Shown in pieces: positions 36,522-50,180 of a stretch of 64,000 bases of DNA. Made by a program: the position numbers and the translations under genes. The stretch is from NCBI RefSeq assembly GCF_910592395.1, contig NC_088324.1, forward strand, positions 14,408,953 through 14,472,952. Reading direction: 5' to 3'. How positions within the stretch are numbered: position 1 is the first letter of the stretch; each line of letters begins with the position of its first letter. The stretch is from Lineus longissimus. Its lineage: Eukaryota > Nemertea > Pilidiophora > Heteronemertea > Lineidae. The notes beneath the pieces were generated by a model. That model did no database searches. It saw only the letters and a list, made by a program, of their open reading frames with translations, and was not told where the DNA came from.

Positions 36522-39500
36522 GTGAGTCTCGCAGCAAATTGTTTGAGGGACGCTAATGGTTGGTAGCTATTCGGAATTGTCTCGGCGCTAATAAAGTAGC
36601 AAGTTGTCGTGCAGAAGTGTAATTACCGACAAGAACATTGTCATCCATCCTTGGCGACTATTGGCCTGGATACGGAGCGTTGCGTTGAGTCGAAGTATTT
36701 GATGAGTTGAAGGTGAAATGCAATAAGCTGGCTTTGAAATGCAAAGGTCACATTTTAAAGTATTTTAATTACGTGAACTTTGAATACAAATAAATGTCTG
36801 GCTTGGAGGGAGAATGCTCTGAGGGTAGATGGTCTTCGAGAATTCAATCTTTTGATCAACTCAGCTGTTTGTGATGTGACATTTCCAGTGAGCTGTTTGG
36901 TAAATGAAATATAAACCAGACGCGCTTGTACGTGGTTGACCGTTCCAAACTAAGCTAATGGTGTGGGTTTTGCCTCAACATGGAGTGGGGAGAATCAGGT
37001 AAAAAGTGCTTCAGGGTAATTTGGTGGAGAAATTATGGTCGTGATATGAATACTGGATTAAGAGTGGGCATGGTGATATCCGTGGTTATTGAGTTGTGGC
37101 TGCTGGGAATGGGGGATGGGAGGTAGTATGGCCCTTGAGCACCAGACGTGTCAGGAGGTTGCTTCTGTACTGTCATATCTTTAGATTTCATATCTTTAGC
37201 TAGTTACAAAGGCACTATTTACAAGCCACGCAAACGACTCTTTAGCTACAATGATTCCTCCATAAGAACAACTGCTTGCCACCACGAGACTAGTCCGTTG
37301 CTTTGTAATCAATAACACACATTAGGGCGGAAACGTCTCCGTGATACTTGGTCGAATTTTCACGCCTTAATTGCCAATTATTGAGAATGTATGAAAAATT
37401 GCTTTATGTATGGAATGGTTTATGTTCTGCCAGTCCAGTGGCTAGGATCAGTGATGAAATGTCATTCCACGGCTCCATTATTGGATTTTGAACTCTTTTG
37501 TTTCTGCTTGGATAGAAGTTGATTTCAATGGCTCTGGTTCTATTGGTTTATGAAAGGATGTGGGAATGACATTTCTACTTCTGTGACTTTGACGACTTTG
37601 ACACTGGCTGTTCAAGGGTGGTAGGATCTGGAGCCCAACGAAACTGGTTTGTGTCAAGGAACCCTCTAAAAATTGGACCAAAGAATCTACAAACAAATTG
37701 AGCCAAGACCTCCTGACTTGGCTGCACTTGTTCTTGGTCTAATTTTCAATCTATAACCTCTTCTCCCCAGCCCTACTATAAATGAATAATTTAACATCAC
37801 CATCACCTCGTAAAAGCCTCGACTAAGTACAATGTATGATCCAGGCGTAATAACATGTGCGAACCTCTCAATTTCTATGCATTTCAAATAGCCTGTCCGA
37901 TGATAAAATACTCCGCTCAGCACATTTGGGTTTAAAATGTCGATAAATTCCATTTCAGGGAAATTGAACCTGGTTATGAGGTATTGATAAACAGCTTTGA
38001 GTAAAATGAGTTCAGGGGAGAGAATTGTCTAAGTATGATTCTATTCAGTGCAAATGCACAACGTTAGAACAATTATCCTCGATTTGCCCCCCCCCCCCCC
38101 CCGAACAATTCTGAGCTCCTCTTCCTGCCTTCCAATGCACCGTGACATTGACTACACCTAACCTAGCTTTGGTCCACAACTATGCCACACGGAGCGTACC
38201 ATCACGATTGGATAGCTCTATCGGCAAATATACCAGAGAAGTCATTTTCCTGGACAAATTGGCACTAAAGGCCATTTTACCGTTTCTTATTCAATATAAC
38301 TTGTTCGGAATCAATTTCTGCGGCAAGTGATCGTGGACGTCGAACCACTGAGACCAGCCCAAGGTGCACGCACCTATATTTCTTTGAACCGCATAAATGT
38401 ATACCTAGAAAACCCCCAGTTTCCATGGTGACTGAAATTGAATAATTATGGCTAGGTGTAGTGCTGGCGAGGTTATGACGTGGTGATGAAGCTGGCCTGG
38501 AGCACGGCAGAGGCTGCTGAAGGATGGTGATGCTAACTAAGATGTGGTATTAGTGTTGATGCGGCCTGCAAGAGGCAGTGCATGCTGATGACAAAAGCAG
38601 TTGTTTGGTTGCACACAGCTTTAGGGCAAATTCAAGTAACCCGTTATGTCCATGCGAATTGGGGTTTAATCAAAGAAACCAGCTCTGTCTTCCTTAACAC
38701 CAGCCTTCTTCACCATCCCTTTTTAACTTCTTGAAGACTGCATATACACAAAGATGGCTGTGCCTTCCCTATCACCAGCCTCCTTCACTCTTACTCACAG
38801 AGACTCCTCCAAGACTCTGCCCCTCACCAGAGGCCCTGCCAACTCGTGGCAGTCTTACTCACTGTGATAACAATGGATGACAGGGGTCAGATACAGGAAG
38901 ACCAGGGTGAGGATATCTGCATAATAATCAGCCAATTATTTTGACAAGATGCTGGGAGATTCCAGTGGACCAAAAGGTTCAGTATGGCTCGAAGGCTTTG
39001 GCAAGCTCACGATTTCGAAAACTCATTTCAGCTACTTTCTCATGTGCCATCCTATACATTACAAATGAATGGCATGATAACGCCCATTGTTGATAAAGTT
39101 GGTCTGATGAAAATTATTTAACTATCAGTCATCTGATGTTTTTCAGCAACCAGCTTTCTTAAGGTCGCAGGTTGTGGCTCCAGGCTTCTTAAGATGCTGA
39201 TGTTGGTTTGATAAAGGTGTGTTGCAAGCTGTCACCAGCCTTATCTTGGTGACTAAGGCATTACCCTGGGAGCAGCAAGAAAGTCAAGCACAGCAGCCAG
39301 TGATTGCTGATGGAAGCATTTTAGATAGAAAGGCCTGGTTCAGGGTGTGACAAGATAAAAAGGCATATATGCCTGGAGAATGACAATCATGAAGAAGCCT
39401 GAGATGTCGGGGATGACAACGGCAGTTTAATTAGAGTGAATAAGATACCATTTTGTCTTCTCAAGAAGGCAGTAAAGGTTTGGTGAGAATTTGCAAGACT

Positions 39501-41340
39501 CTTGGATCCCATTAGCCATGTTAGCTGCAACTCCAACGCAGTTTGCTAACAAACCACTTACAACCAAGATGCTGCATAACCCCATTTGAAATGACCAAAC
39601 TGTTGTTTCTTTGCAAAATATTGACATAAACGGTCTGACCTACTTTGTATTTCATATTAATTATTTCCCCTTCGTTCGCTTTGATGCATTATAACATCGT
39701 TAGCCCCTCATCAAGAATTCATACACGAAATATTGTGTGCGGGCAAAAATATCAGTTGCTGGTATAATATTTTGATAGTGGTTTCTTTTCAATCCAATGT
39801 TTTATTAGGCTGGTCTAATGTTTGCACAATCATTGAGCCAATTGCTATGTACATGACCCTGTATACATTCGATAATTTGTCCTTTTATTGCCGGAAGGAG
39901 AGCAACATAGATTTTTACCATCAGAACGTAATTTTTTCAATCAAAATGTTTAGGCTGTTCCTTGAAGGACATAGCTCAGATTTCTAAAATAATTCTTAGA
40001 TGTTTTGTTGAAAAGTAAGTCGGTGAGGTGACCCGGTTTGAATTTACGCTAGCCAAGTTCAGCTTTCACCACTTCTCAGTTGGAAATCTATTCAAATGTC
40101 ATATATTTAGCGATTTGTCAATGTGTCACACAAAGCCATTAATGAAAAACTGATGACAATCACTTCGGCAGAATATCGACAGGTTTTTGTGTCTGATTGG
40201 AATTTGATTCCCTGAGGTCCGTGTGATCATTTTTCAGTTCGGTCCCAACAGAGAACATTTCAATACTTCCTCGAAAGTCATATCCCTCACTTGGGAATCT
40301 CAATCCTATCCGGAATTGCCAAGCTTTGTTTGAGCACCGCTGGATTTGTTCTCATTTCCGTCGAATTGAAACTTCTCAAATTTTAAGGATCATTTTCTGC
40401 CGCCGTGTGCTCAGACGGGCGTCACGTAATCTTAATAGCCCATAATGAACTCTATTGACGCTATATTTAGATTAGCATCCTCCTCCTCCTTTATTAGAGA
40501 GTATGGATTTAGGTGAAACCTTGTCCGCCACTTGCGACCAAGAACGTGAATGGGCGTATTTTGGGGAGTAATTCTGCACCTTTTGTCTGCGGAATTTGCA
40601 CCTGTCCTCCTGGCTAATTTGACAGAGGTGCTTCACCCGGGTTAACAATTTCATGTCAGAGAGCCGTTTTCTTTTCTGGGCTTCGTGTTAATTTTGGTAC
40701 TGATATTTTCACCAAGAGTAATGGTCTTCTCGAGTTGAATGGCCATTTTGGCCCAACAAGAGCCAACAGTTGTCAATATTGGCACACCTATACTTGATTA
40801 AAAGCCAATTTAAATGGTTTCAGATTACAAAATCCCTGCAAATAAACATGACTCTCAAACAGTTCAGCTGTGTCAACTCAATAATGGTTCAGATGTACTT
40901 TAATGTATTGACAGTCTTTCCGCGGAGTTGTTTTATTGGACTCATCATAAGAACTTTAATGCACGGTCTCCAAGTTAATTCCATCAATTTCCCCTGTTCG
41001 ACGCTGGAGAGTAAATAGTGTCAAGTGTCGGTCGGAGATATTTTGTTTGATTTTGAGGAAAATGAGCAGCCAGTTTAAATAAAGTCTCGCGACCAACCAA
41101 TTCTGTTGCCAAGGAACTTCAACCACCGATTTGACATGGCCGATCTGTTATGATAATCAGTTGACAAATTCACACGTTGGGTCCGTTGAGCACTAAATGA
41201 CGAAACAATCGACTCCCGTTGTGAGTTTATCAAAACTAATGACGATTTTCGATTAAGACTACTTGATGTCAATATTTTCTTGTTAGCCTTTATGCTACCC
41301 TGGATGGGGTCGGCTCCTGTCTGGGAGCTCAAGATGACAT
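36522..41340. other. Non-coding stretch
   Basis: No gene is seen. It contains a 16-base C run (38087-38102) and short degraded repeats near 38690-38860 (cttc.ttaacaccagcc.tcttcac-like words, twice, about 75 bp apart). Confidence 0.5.
38087..38102. repeat. Poly-C run, 16 bases
   Basis: Sixteen consecutive C residues; the length is likely variable between individuals or reads. Confidence 0.93.
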
Positions 41341-41568
41341 ATGCCACCCAATTATCTGATTTTGCCAATAATCCATTTACGCCACATCGTGCCGTTGTCC
41401 TCCCCCACTGTCACGTTTGAAGACGGTCGCTCAAGGTTCCTCCTTTGTGTTCCTGAATGCAATTTTACGATGCGATGCGTGGGGGTGAAGGATATCGCGT
41501 TACTTATTTTGAAAAATCATGCGGAGATCCTCGAAAAGATGCTGCATTGTTCGCATCAGGGGTTTTAA
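41341..41568 (+). other. 75-codon ATG-to-stop frame, coding status doubtful
   Basis: A complete frame from ATG to TAA with a mixed, protein-like composition in its second half (DGRSRFLLCVPECNF, HAEILEKMLHCSHQGF) and above-average CpG. No splice context, Kozak context or known domain supports it, and a frame on the other strand overlaps it. It may be a conserved non-coding block or chance. Confidence 0.15.
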
Positions 41569-42139
41569 GATCGTTTCAAGAATATATAAAGAGATTGCTC
41601 ACTTGATTTTAATTCTTAAAGAAATTGATAACAATGTGATGCACAATGGAAGGATTACAATGACAATGAAGTTGCAGCAGTGTATTCTGCTGTAGCATTG
41701 ATGATATGAGGATGGATTGAAGTTTGTCAATAAAATTATAAGTCCCCTAGCTTACATGTGTACTCACAGGAACCCATTGATGTTCATTTAGTGGCCCAGC
41801 ATTATTGGCGTTTCATGCCATCACAAAGGAGGGTAGCTCAAAGCTCAAGGCCAAAAGAGACGAAATCCTGCCAATCCATGCTTAGCCATCTGTTGAGATT
41901 CCTTGAAGGAATTTAACCTTTCCTATTGTAGAATCTCTCTTGTCTTGTCTGTTCTGTTAGTCCCTGCAGAGGTGCAAGATGGCACAACTTGACTCATTTT
42001 GATGCTTGGGGGCACTGCAACAAGACTGGTTCATCCAACCATTGCTGACATCTGCTAACCTCAATCTCAAGCTGAGTCATGGGCTTTCAAAATGTCATAT
42101 TTCATCCTGAGTAGCTTGTGTCATTGTTATCGTCCTTGA
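41569..42139. other. Non-coding stretch
   Basis: Nothing supportable seen. Confidence 0.5.
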
Positions 42140-42830
42140 TTAGGACCGTCTCGTTGGAACCCTGCAAGGATGCATCCCAGCACTTGCCCCTCCCAGTTAA
42201 GACCTGCTGGTGGAAGTCTTCAGATATCCCTTCCAGTCTAAGATTCACCAATTACCAATATCAGTTCCTGTCCTGTTCCCCTTGAGCTAGGGAATCCCCC
42301 AGTATGGCACCAAAACCATCAAGATCCCCCTTCAAGCTCAGATACCCCAATTACTAAACTGATATCAATTACTGTCCTTGTGATACTGGCCCTTACCAGG
42401 AACCATGTGGAGCTACCTCCTATGGAGTCTCCTCCTAGTTTCAGCCTTCTGCCTCAAACCACCAAATTCAAGCCTTGAGTTTCCAAAGTACGGAGCTGCT
42501 ATCACTTTCCATGCTCTTCCTTTGACCCTCAGGGTTGGAACCCTGTTGTGTTCAGCCAGAATGTACTCCCGAACCCATCCCGCCTTCTGTCTCAAAACGT
42601 CTTAAATTTCTCAAGCCACACTTTCTCTTCATTGATTTTGCCCCTCTCGGGGAACCCCTGCCAGCCCTTCTACAGTTATTCCTCCCAGTGTTGAACTCAA
42701 TCCTTGTCTGAATTGCCCCCCTTTAGCAAGCTCTCTGCCATGTGCTAACACTGTTGGTTGCTCTTGATTTTGGCCCCTTAGTTGGAACCCTGTAGAGTGA
42801 TGACGCTTCCCCTAAGCATTTATCAGTTCT
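42140..42830. repeat. C-rich degraded repeat array
   Basis: A gttggaaccctg(t/c)-like word recurs near 42152, 42388 (diverged), 42534, 42647 (diverged) and 42780. Shared companions include cccctta before it and tcc(t/c)agt..cag after it. Spacing is irregular, about 110-240 bp. The plus strand is strongly C-rich through to about 43250. The 66-codon frame at 42405-42605 lies in it and is a by-product. Confidence 0.45.
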
Positions 42831-45800
42831 GAACCCCTGGAGTTGCGATATGACTATGTGGATTCCGTCTAGGTTCAACAGACAAAGACCAGCCGTGCAC
42901 TCAACAAAACGTTCAGTTTTTCTGTTGAAGAAAAAAGTTAAGGGAATCACAAAACAAACAAGTAGTCCTTTTAGTAAGGTCTTTCATAATCTTGTAAACA
43001 TGTACCCATCCATGTCTTTTACCAACTCAGTTATAATGAATTTCACCCCTTACGTTTGCGACAGACGTCACCCCCAGGGCTAAGGGTAGAGCGATGCTGC
43101 CCTATTCAAATAGGGCACCATTCAAGACCCTTCACCACTGGCACTTGAACCTTATATTGCCGGCCCAAACACATCCCCTGCTGCGAACTGACGCCAGTGA
43201 CCCCACTTCATTTCCTATCAAACCCTTCAAACTCCTCATTATTATTCAGAGTCTGAAGAAGAGTTTTGGCCCTCTTTGCACCTGTTAGGGGCGTGTGACA
43301 TAACAAAGAGACAAATCAAGGCTCTCGAGAAGTAATTACCCTATTTGTCTTCTGAATCTTTGGATAGTCTGTCATTGATGAGTCGCTAAGATGACCAGCA
43401 ATTCTATTACATCTTACGAATTGATTGAAATTCTATTTAATTGGATTACAAAAGGAAGTGTCCTTCAAATATCCACATTTGAATGTCGACAGGAGTGAAC
43501 CTTTGGTGAATGAAACTTACGATGAACTGGAAATTTCTTGAAAACATAAGCATTTGTCTTGGTTTAATCTCTGCTCTCCGGCTGCCATATCTTATGATTT
43601 TTGCCAAGGGACTGAAACAATTTCACGCAAAAATAACTTCTTGGTATGTTGGATTACTGCTACCTCTTGAGACCGAGGTATTGACATAAGCCTGTGGCTA
43701 GATCTAAAGATACGAGAAAGGTTACTAAAGGAACCAGAAAGAGTGGTCAAAATTCTCGGCAACCAGTTTGGTGGGAATTTGATGTCTTGTAAAATTGTGT
43801 CTAACTTCCTCTGGGTGTTTTCGTAGGGATAAGAGGCAGTGAAAACCCCACCCTAATCATATTAGGCACCTCTCAAGGAATTTCACGCTACATTCCTGGA
43901 GTATTTTGGGGAAACGATGCTCTCTAATACGGTTACTTTGCCCAAAAAAGAGAGTCTTATCTCCTAAAGATAGCCTTTCCCATAACCTTTCATCTGTGCT
44001 TCTCCCGAGGATATTCTCAAAGACCTTAGTAGATTTAGGTCTGTTTGATTTGTGAGTTGTTTTATCCATCAAATATCTCTCATCGGAAATCTGGCAGCAA
44101 AATCTAAGAAAAAACGTGATCTCAAGCGATCACTTCAACGTGATGCATAATACTGCCGTTTCCAAATGGCACCCATAGGTCTGGCGATGCTGATTTGGGC
44201 CAGGAAGCTTATGATGCTGGCACCAGTGCTGCTTAAAATTGCATCCACACCATCTCACTTGTCCAGTCTGATAAATATTTCATCATTGACTTGTGATAAT
44301 GTGTTACATTTTATACGGGCGATTTCTAATCAAATATTAACATTATAGATTTTGGCTCAGGTTTACAGTTGTATGAAGACAGTTGGTGGATATCCCAATC
44401 AAGGTCTGTCACGTCTGAAACAAGGAATGACATTGATTTTGGCTCAGTCTGTACAATGTGATGTAAGCTGGAACATCAATCAGACCCTTGTATGTTCAAG
44501 TTATCCATCCGAGATGATCATTAAGTCAACAATGTTACATCTGGACATCCGAATTTAATCTCTTGCGTCAGAAACTTTATAATTGCAATGACTCTGCCTT
44601 CCGCTCAATTTGGGTGACAGAATGTGATTGCGTCTTCAGGTTCCGCTGTGTTGGGCGGAGATCATCATCACAATATTGCTGCATTACATCACGTTTTCAA
44701 ATTAATCAGATTCTTGTAACATCGATTTCTACTTCTCTTAGATAATGCTGCGTAAGCTTGCAACAGCAGTCAACACCTTGTTACTGGCCATTGTCCAATC
44801 TTGATGTTACATCTAGATACATCTGGAATCCACGATTTAATCTCAGATACTTGTACCATTGATTTCGCTATCATGATTCAGGAGAGCAGTGCGCAATCTT
44901 GTCGCATTCGTCGACATGGTCCAGCTTCCCATTGTCTGTTCCAGACGTCCACAACCACCATTGTCTCCACGCCGGATGCCAATGACCGTTCTCCAACCCT
45001 AATCATAGCCGGACAACACGGCCTAATTCATTTAACGCTCATCTTGTAAAGAATCATGCCTTGTTCGACAGTAATTAACTCTGAAGACCTTCCCATGTTC
45101 GTGTGTTTGGGCAGGTGGCAAACTAATACGGCTTCAGGCTCTTGGGGATGCGGTGGACAGCATTCCTCGTGTGCAGCTGATGCGGTCACCGACCTTGCTG
45201 GACGATGCGAAAATTAAACGTTGGTAATTTCTTAGAGGTTTCATTGCCTCGAGCTACAGAGTTTATGATTTCTCTAAGGTTTCTCTGCCACAGGGTGTAG
45301 AGTTGTCTCTAGCAGGGCTACACAATGGTCAAGGTCCTTATGATATGCTGATTAGTTGTTAGTAATATCTTGATGGTAAGGTGAGGTTCTTGCCTCTGGA
45401 CACCTATCTGTGCCTCGTGGTGCAGACTTGTCTTTCACGGAGCTTGCATGGCCAGGGTTACTAACACCTTGCTAGGTGTTTATGTGGATGACTCCTTGTT
45501 CCTTGAATGTACATGTGTAATGATGTATTGCGGCTGACTATGGTTGAAAATTGTGATAAGATGTTGAAGAATTACTCTACCGATGACAAGCTTCACACCA
45601 ATAAGATGGTACAATATAATTCTTGATGCACATCACTTATTGCCTCCCAATTCTCTATCATTTCCCCTTCACTTCACAGAGCATACATGTAAGACTTGAT
45701 TGCTCACCCTCCACCAATACCCACCCACACAAAGAGCATGACAAGCAAAAATCGCCAATCAAATGTCATTGCAGCTCTCACTACAATCTATAACCACGAA

Positions 45801-47811
45801 ATCTGCCAACAACAAAACCGTAGACATTTCCAAAATTATTCTTTTCAAATCACTTTTTTAATCTAATACCAATTCCATCTCCGTGCACCTGATCCAGAAT
45901 TAAGGGCATTCACCGATGTGGTATCATTCTCCGCAGAAAATGAACGCAATTGTTATGTTTTGGTGGCATTGCCTGCTGATCGCTCATATCCCGCCTAGAC
46001 TGATGTCTGGATGATATATGGGAAGGGATTATAGAGACATGAGCTCGATCGCTCGTATTGGAATGTTCCGGGCCGACGTAAATGATGAATTGACGGTGGG
46101 ACGTTGACTGAATGTAAGGTGGATTAAGCAGTAATTCTGATTGAGTGAATATAATAGTATATTTCGCTCGGTGATATGTAATATGGCCAATTTGTGCTTG
46201 TGGTGAATATTGCGGCGATACAGGTTTAACTCTTTGATATAAGTTTACTTCTTAAGAATGGTGGTTGGAAAAAGCCGCGCCCACTTCATGTCACAGTACT
46301 GGCTGATCTTGATTGCTCTGGAGCTCTTGGGATCGTTTTCACTGAACAAAGTGATCATGCACTCAACAAACAAATGTTCAAGAAGAGGTTTATTCTGCTA
46401 AATTTGGAGTCAGCTGGTAACATCTCATTGCACCTGCCAAAAAAGTGCAAATAAAAGAACTTGGTGTCAGTTTCATGTGATTTGTTGATCAGACGTGAAT
46501 GTTTTCCCAAAAAGGTCTTGTTCAGCTTGATTTAGGGTCAGTCTGACCCTTTGAATTGTCAATGGGACACCCAGCAGCACCTACCAAATCTCAATTGTGG
46601 CCAAGAGCAAATAGCGACATCGGTGATCACTTCCGTCAACCATCAACCCTGTCAATAAGCTGTCAGACATATCTCTCAATCAAATGGGCACAAAAATGGC
46701 CATCGTCTGTTGACATCCGGCCAGGAGGAGATGAGCAAATATCCCACTGCCATTAGCGGCAATGTCGCAGTTGTCGTTGTTGTCGTTGTTGAATGGTTTG
46801 GCCTCACTGTTGACCATCACTCTAAAGAAAGAATTAGCTTTACAGCTGTCTCGTTTTCCAGACCTAGACGTGGGACAACCCTCACGGACAATGGCCGCAC
46901 AAAAGGATGTTGGCTAAATCCTTCAGCAATTGGTTGAATAGGTCGGTAAACATCTCGGACCAGACCCTTTGGGGTGCAATTTTCCAATTGGCTGATATTT
47001 TAAGATCAGATATCTTCCGATTTGTGACTTTGTGGCGTGAGAACGTCCATTTCATTCCAAATCGATTCAGAATCATTCATTGCTTGATTATGGTGTTCAG
47101 ATAATTCTGTAATTAATTAGACCAACATTACATGATGTTTGGAAATAGGTTGATAATCTATTATGGTGATAATGAGTTTTCGATTGACTGGCCCCATTCT
47201 GTGGAAGTCATTGAACAGTTCGGATGACACCTTTCGAACAATGGAGGCAACCCGACAGATTGGGGATGAAAATAAAAACTAATTACTTAAAGGGTCGCCT
47301 TTTGTTGGGTCGTTAGACAACATCAGTGAAAGTTCATTAATGAATCGAATTTGGGAGCGTAATATTTAAGGAGAAAAGATCTGGTTTCATTCAGGTTGGG
47401 TTCTATAAATAGATATCATTAGTGCAAATCCCTCAGCTTTAGAAAACAAGTATGTTGATAATCCAACTTTCATTTGGTGGCTCTTTAAAGTTCATTTCTG
47501 AAGGGAAAAGCAAATTTGATATATTGAAAACCATCAACTCTTTAGAGATGGATGATAACTCTTTTTCAAAGCAAAAGAGGGTAGAAGATGGCCATAGATA
47601 TCAGTCAAGTCCTTCAAGATCAATTTAGTCCTGAGAGGAAGGGTCACCTCTCCGTCCAGTTGGATGACCTCTCCTCACTCTGACAGAGAGTTCAAACTTT
47701 CAAAAAGAATATCAGGTTACTTTTGTTCCATTCTAATCACCTCTTAAACATGGTAGAGTAGAAGGATCCTGTTTGACGAGGCTGTAATCTGATGTCAATT
47801 TTCAACTCAAG
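42831..47811. other. Non-coding stretch
   Basis: No gene is supported. Weak repeated words at 45240-45430 (gcctcgagctacagagt / tgccacagggtgtagagt / gcctcgtggtgcagact) hint at another old local duplication. A (TTGTCG/TTG)n tract is at 46771-46791. Confidence 0.45.
46771..46791. repeat. (TTGTCGTTG)n short tandem repeat
   Basis: Alternating ttgtcg and ttg units over 21 bases; it produces a poly-valine stretch in one frame. Confidence 0.8.
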
Positions 47812-47886
47812 CACCGGGCACTGAGTGCGTTACAACTGTAGTATTGACTTCTCGTCCTTTACCTTCTGGTCGATCAAAAGTTCCTA
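47812..47886 (+). CDS. Weak internal exon candidate, 75 bp, phase 1-1
   Basis: The acceptor tcaattttcaactcaag| and the strong donor CCTA|GTAAGTTTG enclose 75 bases open in one frame, reading APGTECVTTVVLTSRPLPSG then RSKVP. The exon would be phase-symmetric, starting and ending after the first base of a codon. That does not fit direct joining to the phase-0 end at 2572. The frame stays open to 48029. No domain is recognised. Confidence 0.2.
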
Positions 47887-48475
47887 GTAAGTTTGGCTCA
47901 TCTGGTGATCTACGCAGCATGAGAGTGCTCAAGGTGGGCTACTCGGTGTTAAAAAATCTATTAGGAACTTTTGATTCCCAATGTCAAATGCAGAATTATT
48001 GTGAGCTATGTCAGTTCCAGAAAGTTTGAGAACAAAATTACCTGCCGGTCTGTCACATTATACAAGACTTTGACAATTTTTGCTTTCGGAAATATTTGAA
48101 GTCAAAAGTATTTCATGAGAAACCAAGCAAAGTGTCATATCTTCGCACCAACAAATACATTTACGGTACAGAGCAACTAGTATATTACAGTGTTGACTTT
48201 GGTACTGTGTCGCTGGAATCCGATGACGATAATGTTTTCGACATTTCCTGTGAATATTTCATATCTGATGTGTTCTTAGCTGTACTTGACTCACGTCTGG
48301 TGTATTCATGTGGATGATGTTGACTTTGCCATTTTGTTGTAGCGTAAATCTTGCTCGAGGGGATGGGTGGCGTACTCAGTATTTTATACACTAAATGTAA
48401 AGTTTATGTATACCTGTCACTCAGTAAATGATGTAATGTTCTAGTCAGAAGTAACATACCTTTCCACAGGCATGC
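47887..48475. other. Non-coding stretch
   Basis: Nothing supportable is seen beyond the tail of the open frame ending at 48029. Confidence 0.45.
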
Positions 48476-48545
48476 TGCCAGAGTGGTGCAGTGGAAACAT
48501 AAATGCCTGTCACCTTTGAGGTCCAGGGTTAAATTCTGGTTGATC
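48476..48545 (+). mobile_element. tRNA-like SINE head A
   Basis: An RNA polymerase III A box, tggtgcagtgg (48484-48494), is followed 33 bases later by a B-box-like ggttaaattct (48527-48537). The span resembles a degraded tRNA (gccagagtggtgcagtgg ... ggttaaattctggt). tRNA-derived SINEs with this layout are common in marine invertebrates. The body continues to the right, but its end is not defined. An intact tRNA gene is unlikely: the acceptor stem does not pair cleanly. Confidence 0.45.
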
Positions 48546-50028
48546 CAGGTAAACTCATGTGATAGGGAGGGCAATGTTTTATAAACCTCCTTAAAAGTAG
48601 CTCTGTGAATGTTTTGTGCTGCAAGGAAGGTAACTTGTGACCAGAGCTTTAGTGTCCACAATCCCCAAGTCCATCTCTGCATCGGATTTTCTGTTTTCAA
48701 CACAGAGTTTCCCTTTGAAACATAAAAGTCAATCATCCACTCTAGAAAATACACAAAAAAACTAAAATCACATGTCTCGCATCAATCAGATAAACATATA
48801 TCAAGTCTTATTGAGCTAATTGAATGTATATCTCGTACAAACATTGCGAACACAAGTTTCATGTTTCGTCAAACATGAACAATGGCAGAATGAAAACACC
48901 CAAGAACTGACGGGACTTGCTATGAAAATATATTAGATTTTTCATTAGGATTTAATTGATTTGTGGCTGTTTTGATTTGGGTGAGAGTGCTTCTGTTGGC
49001 TTTAATAGTCTGGGCGGCCCGGATGAAATCTAAGTGGTTATGGCAGTTGCAGCGCCAGGATTTCTGAGAGGAGAAGGGGAACACCCTTTACATGGTATCA
49101 CATCAAAGAAACTGTGTGCTTCAGAGAAAGCCTCAAGTATCACATCCACAATTGTTCCTATTCACTCTTGTGTGGCACACATACCTGATATTCTTGCATC
49201 ATCTTGCAAGCAAAAACCGAAGTATTGAACCTTAGTCGTGCTATTCTTCCCCATTGTTCTCAAACAATACAACTATTGGTTTTATAAGTATCATTGATTT
49301 GTGCCATACTATATGTAATCGGTGAGAATAGCTGGGGAGTTACAAAAATATGTCAGTTGTTTAACACTATGAGGACTTAAGGCATCTTGCTGTACAGATT
49401 TTGAAGGAACTTTAAATATGCAGCAGAACTCATTATGATTGGTGCAAAGCCGTAAGTGGTGGTCATACCCCCGACCCCCAACCCCATCCTCCCATAAGGT
49501 TTTTCGATTATTTCTAAAATACACTCACACTTTGGTTCATATTCTCAAATCTGATATTGCTTTTCAAGCAAAATATGGAAAAAAGAGAGGCAAATATTGG
49601 CCTGCAGTTGTCTCTTTCCTGACAATTATGACAATGATTCACTGTTCCTGTGATATTAAAATGACTTCTGACATAAAAGCAAACATTACAAAAGCAGTCT
49701 GCTGTTTGATGAGCACTGCTGCCTCGATCATTTCAACATAGTACATTTCACTGTATACAAATGTACACCACGCGGGTTGATTTATATATGTCAGAAAATC
49801 AATGCCGAGTCTAAATTGCATATAGAACGAAAGGATCGTCCTTGATCAATCCCAGAATGCATTATTTCCATTCAAATGAGCCTTGGCAACTAGTCTGTGA
49901 ACGCTTGATGGGTGGTGGGCGAGGACTTACCATATTTCATCCCTGGTTGAATGAATGGTAGAAGTAATATATTTCTGGAACAGTTATTCTGTGTATCACT
50001 AAGTAATTCTTTGGATATGGTTGCCATT
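48546..50028. other. Non-coding stretch
   Basis: No gene is seen. A minus-strand GTAAGT donor-like site near 49926-49931 has no supporting exon. Confidence 0.45.
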
Positions 50029-50180
50029 GTGGTAAAACGGTCAGAATCATTGTTGAAAGCGAAAGTTAGAAGCTCAGACTCTCGGCTAGCCTTTAAGATG
50101 TCCTTGGTTCAAACCTCAGTGGGCGTGAGATTCGAGGCAGGTCTCTTTGTTGAACCTGCCTTACTCCACCAAGGTGTCTA
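50029..50180 (+). mobile_element. tRNA-like SINE head B
   Basis: An A-box-like tggtaaaacgg (50030-50040) is followed 65 bases later by a good B box, ggttcaaacct (50105-50115). The spacing is longer than in a normal tRNA, suggesting an insertion or a long variable arm. The sequence after the B box differs from SINE head A, so it would be a different family. The 76-codon frame across it is a by-product. Confidence 0.35.

Noticed and set aside
42405-42605. Overlapping plus and minus frames of 60-66 codons
   Set aside because: They lie in a C-rich degraded repeat array; both-strand openness reflects the lack of TA in that DNA.
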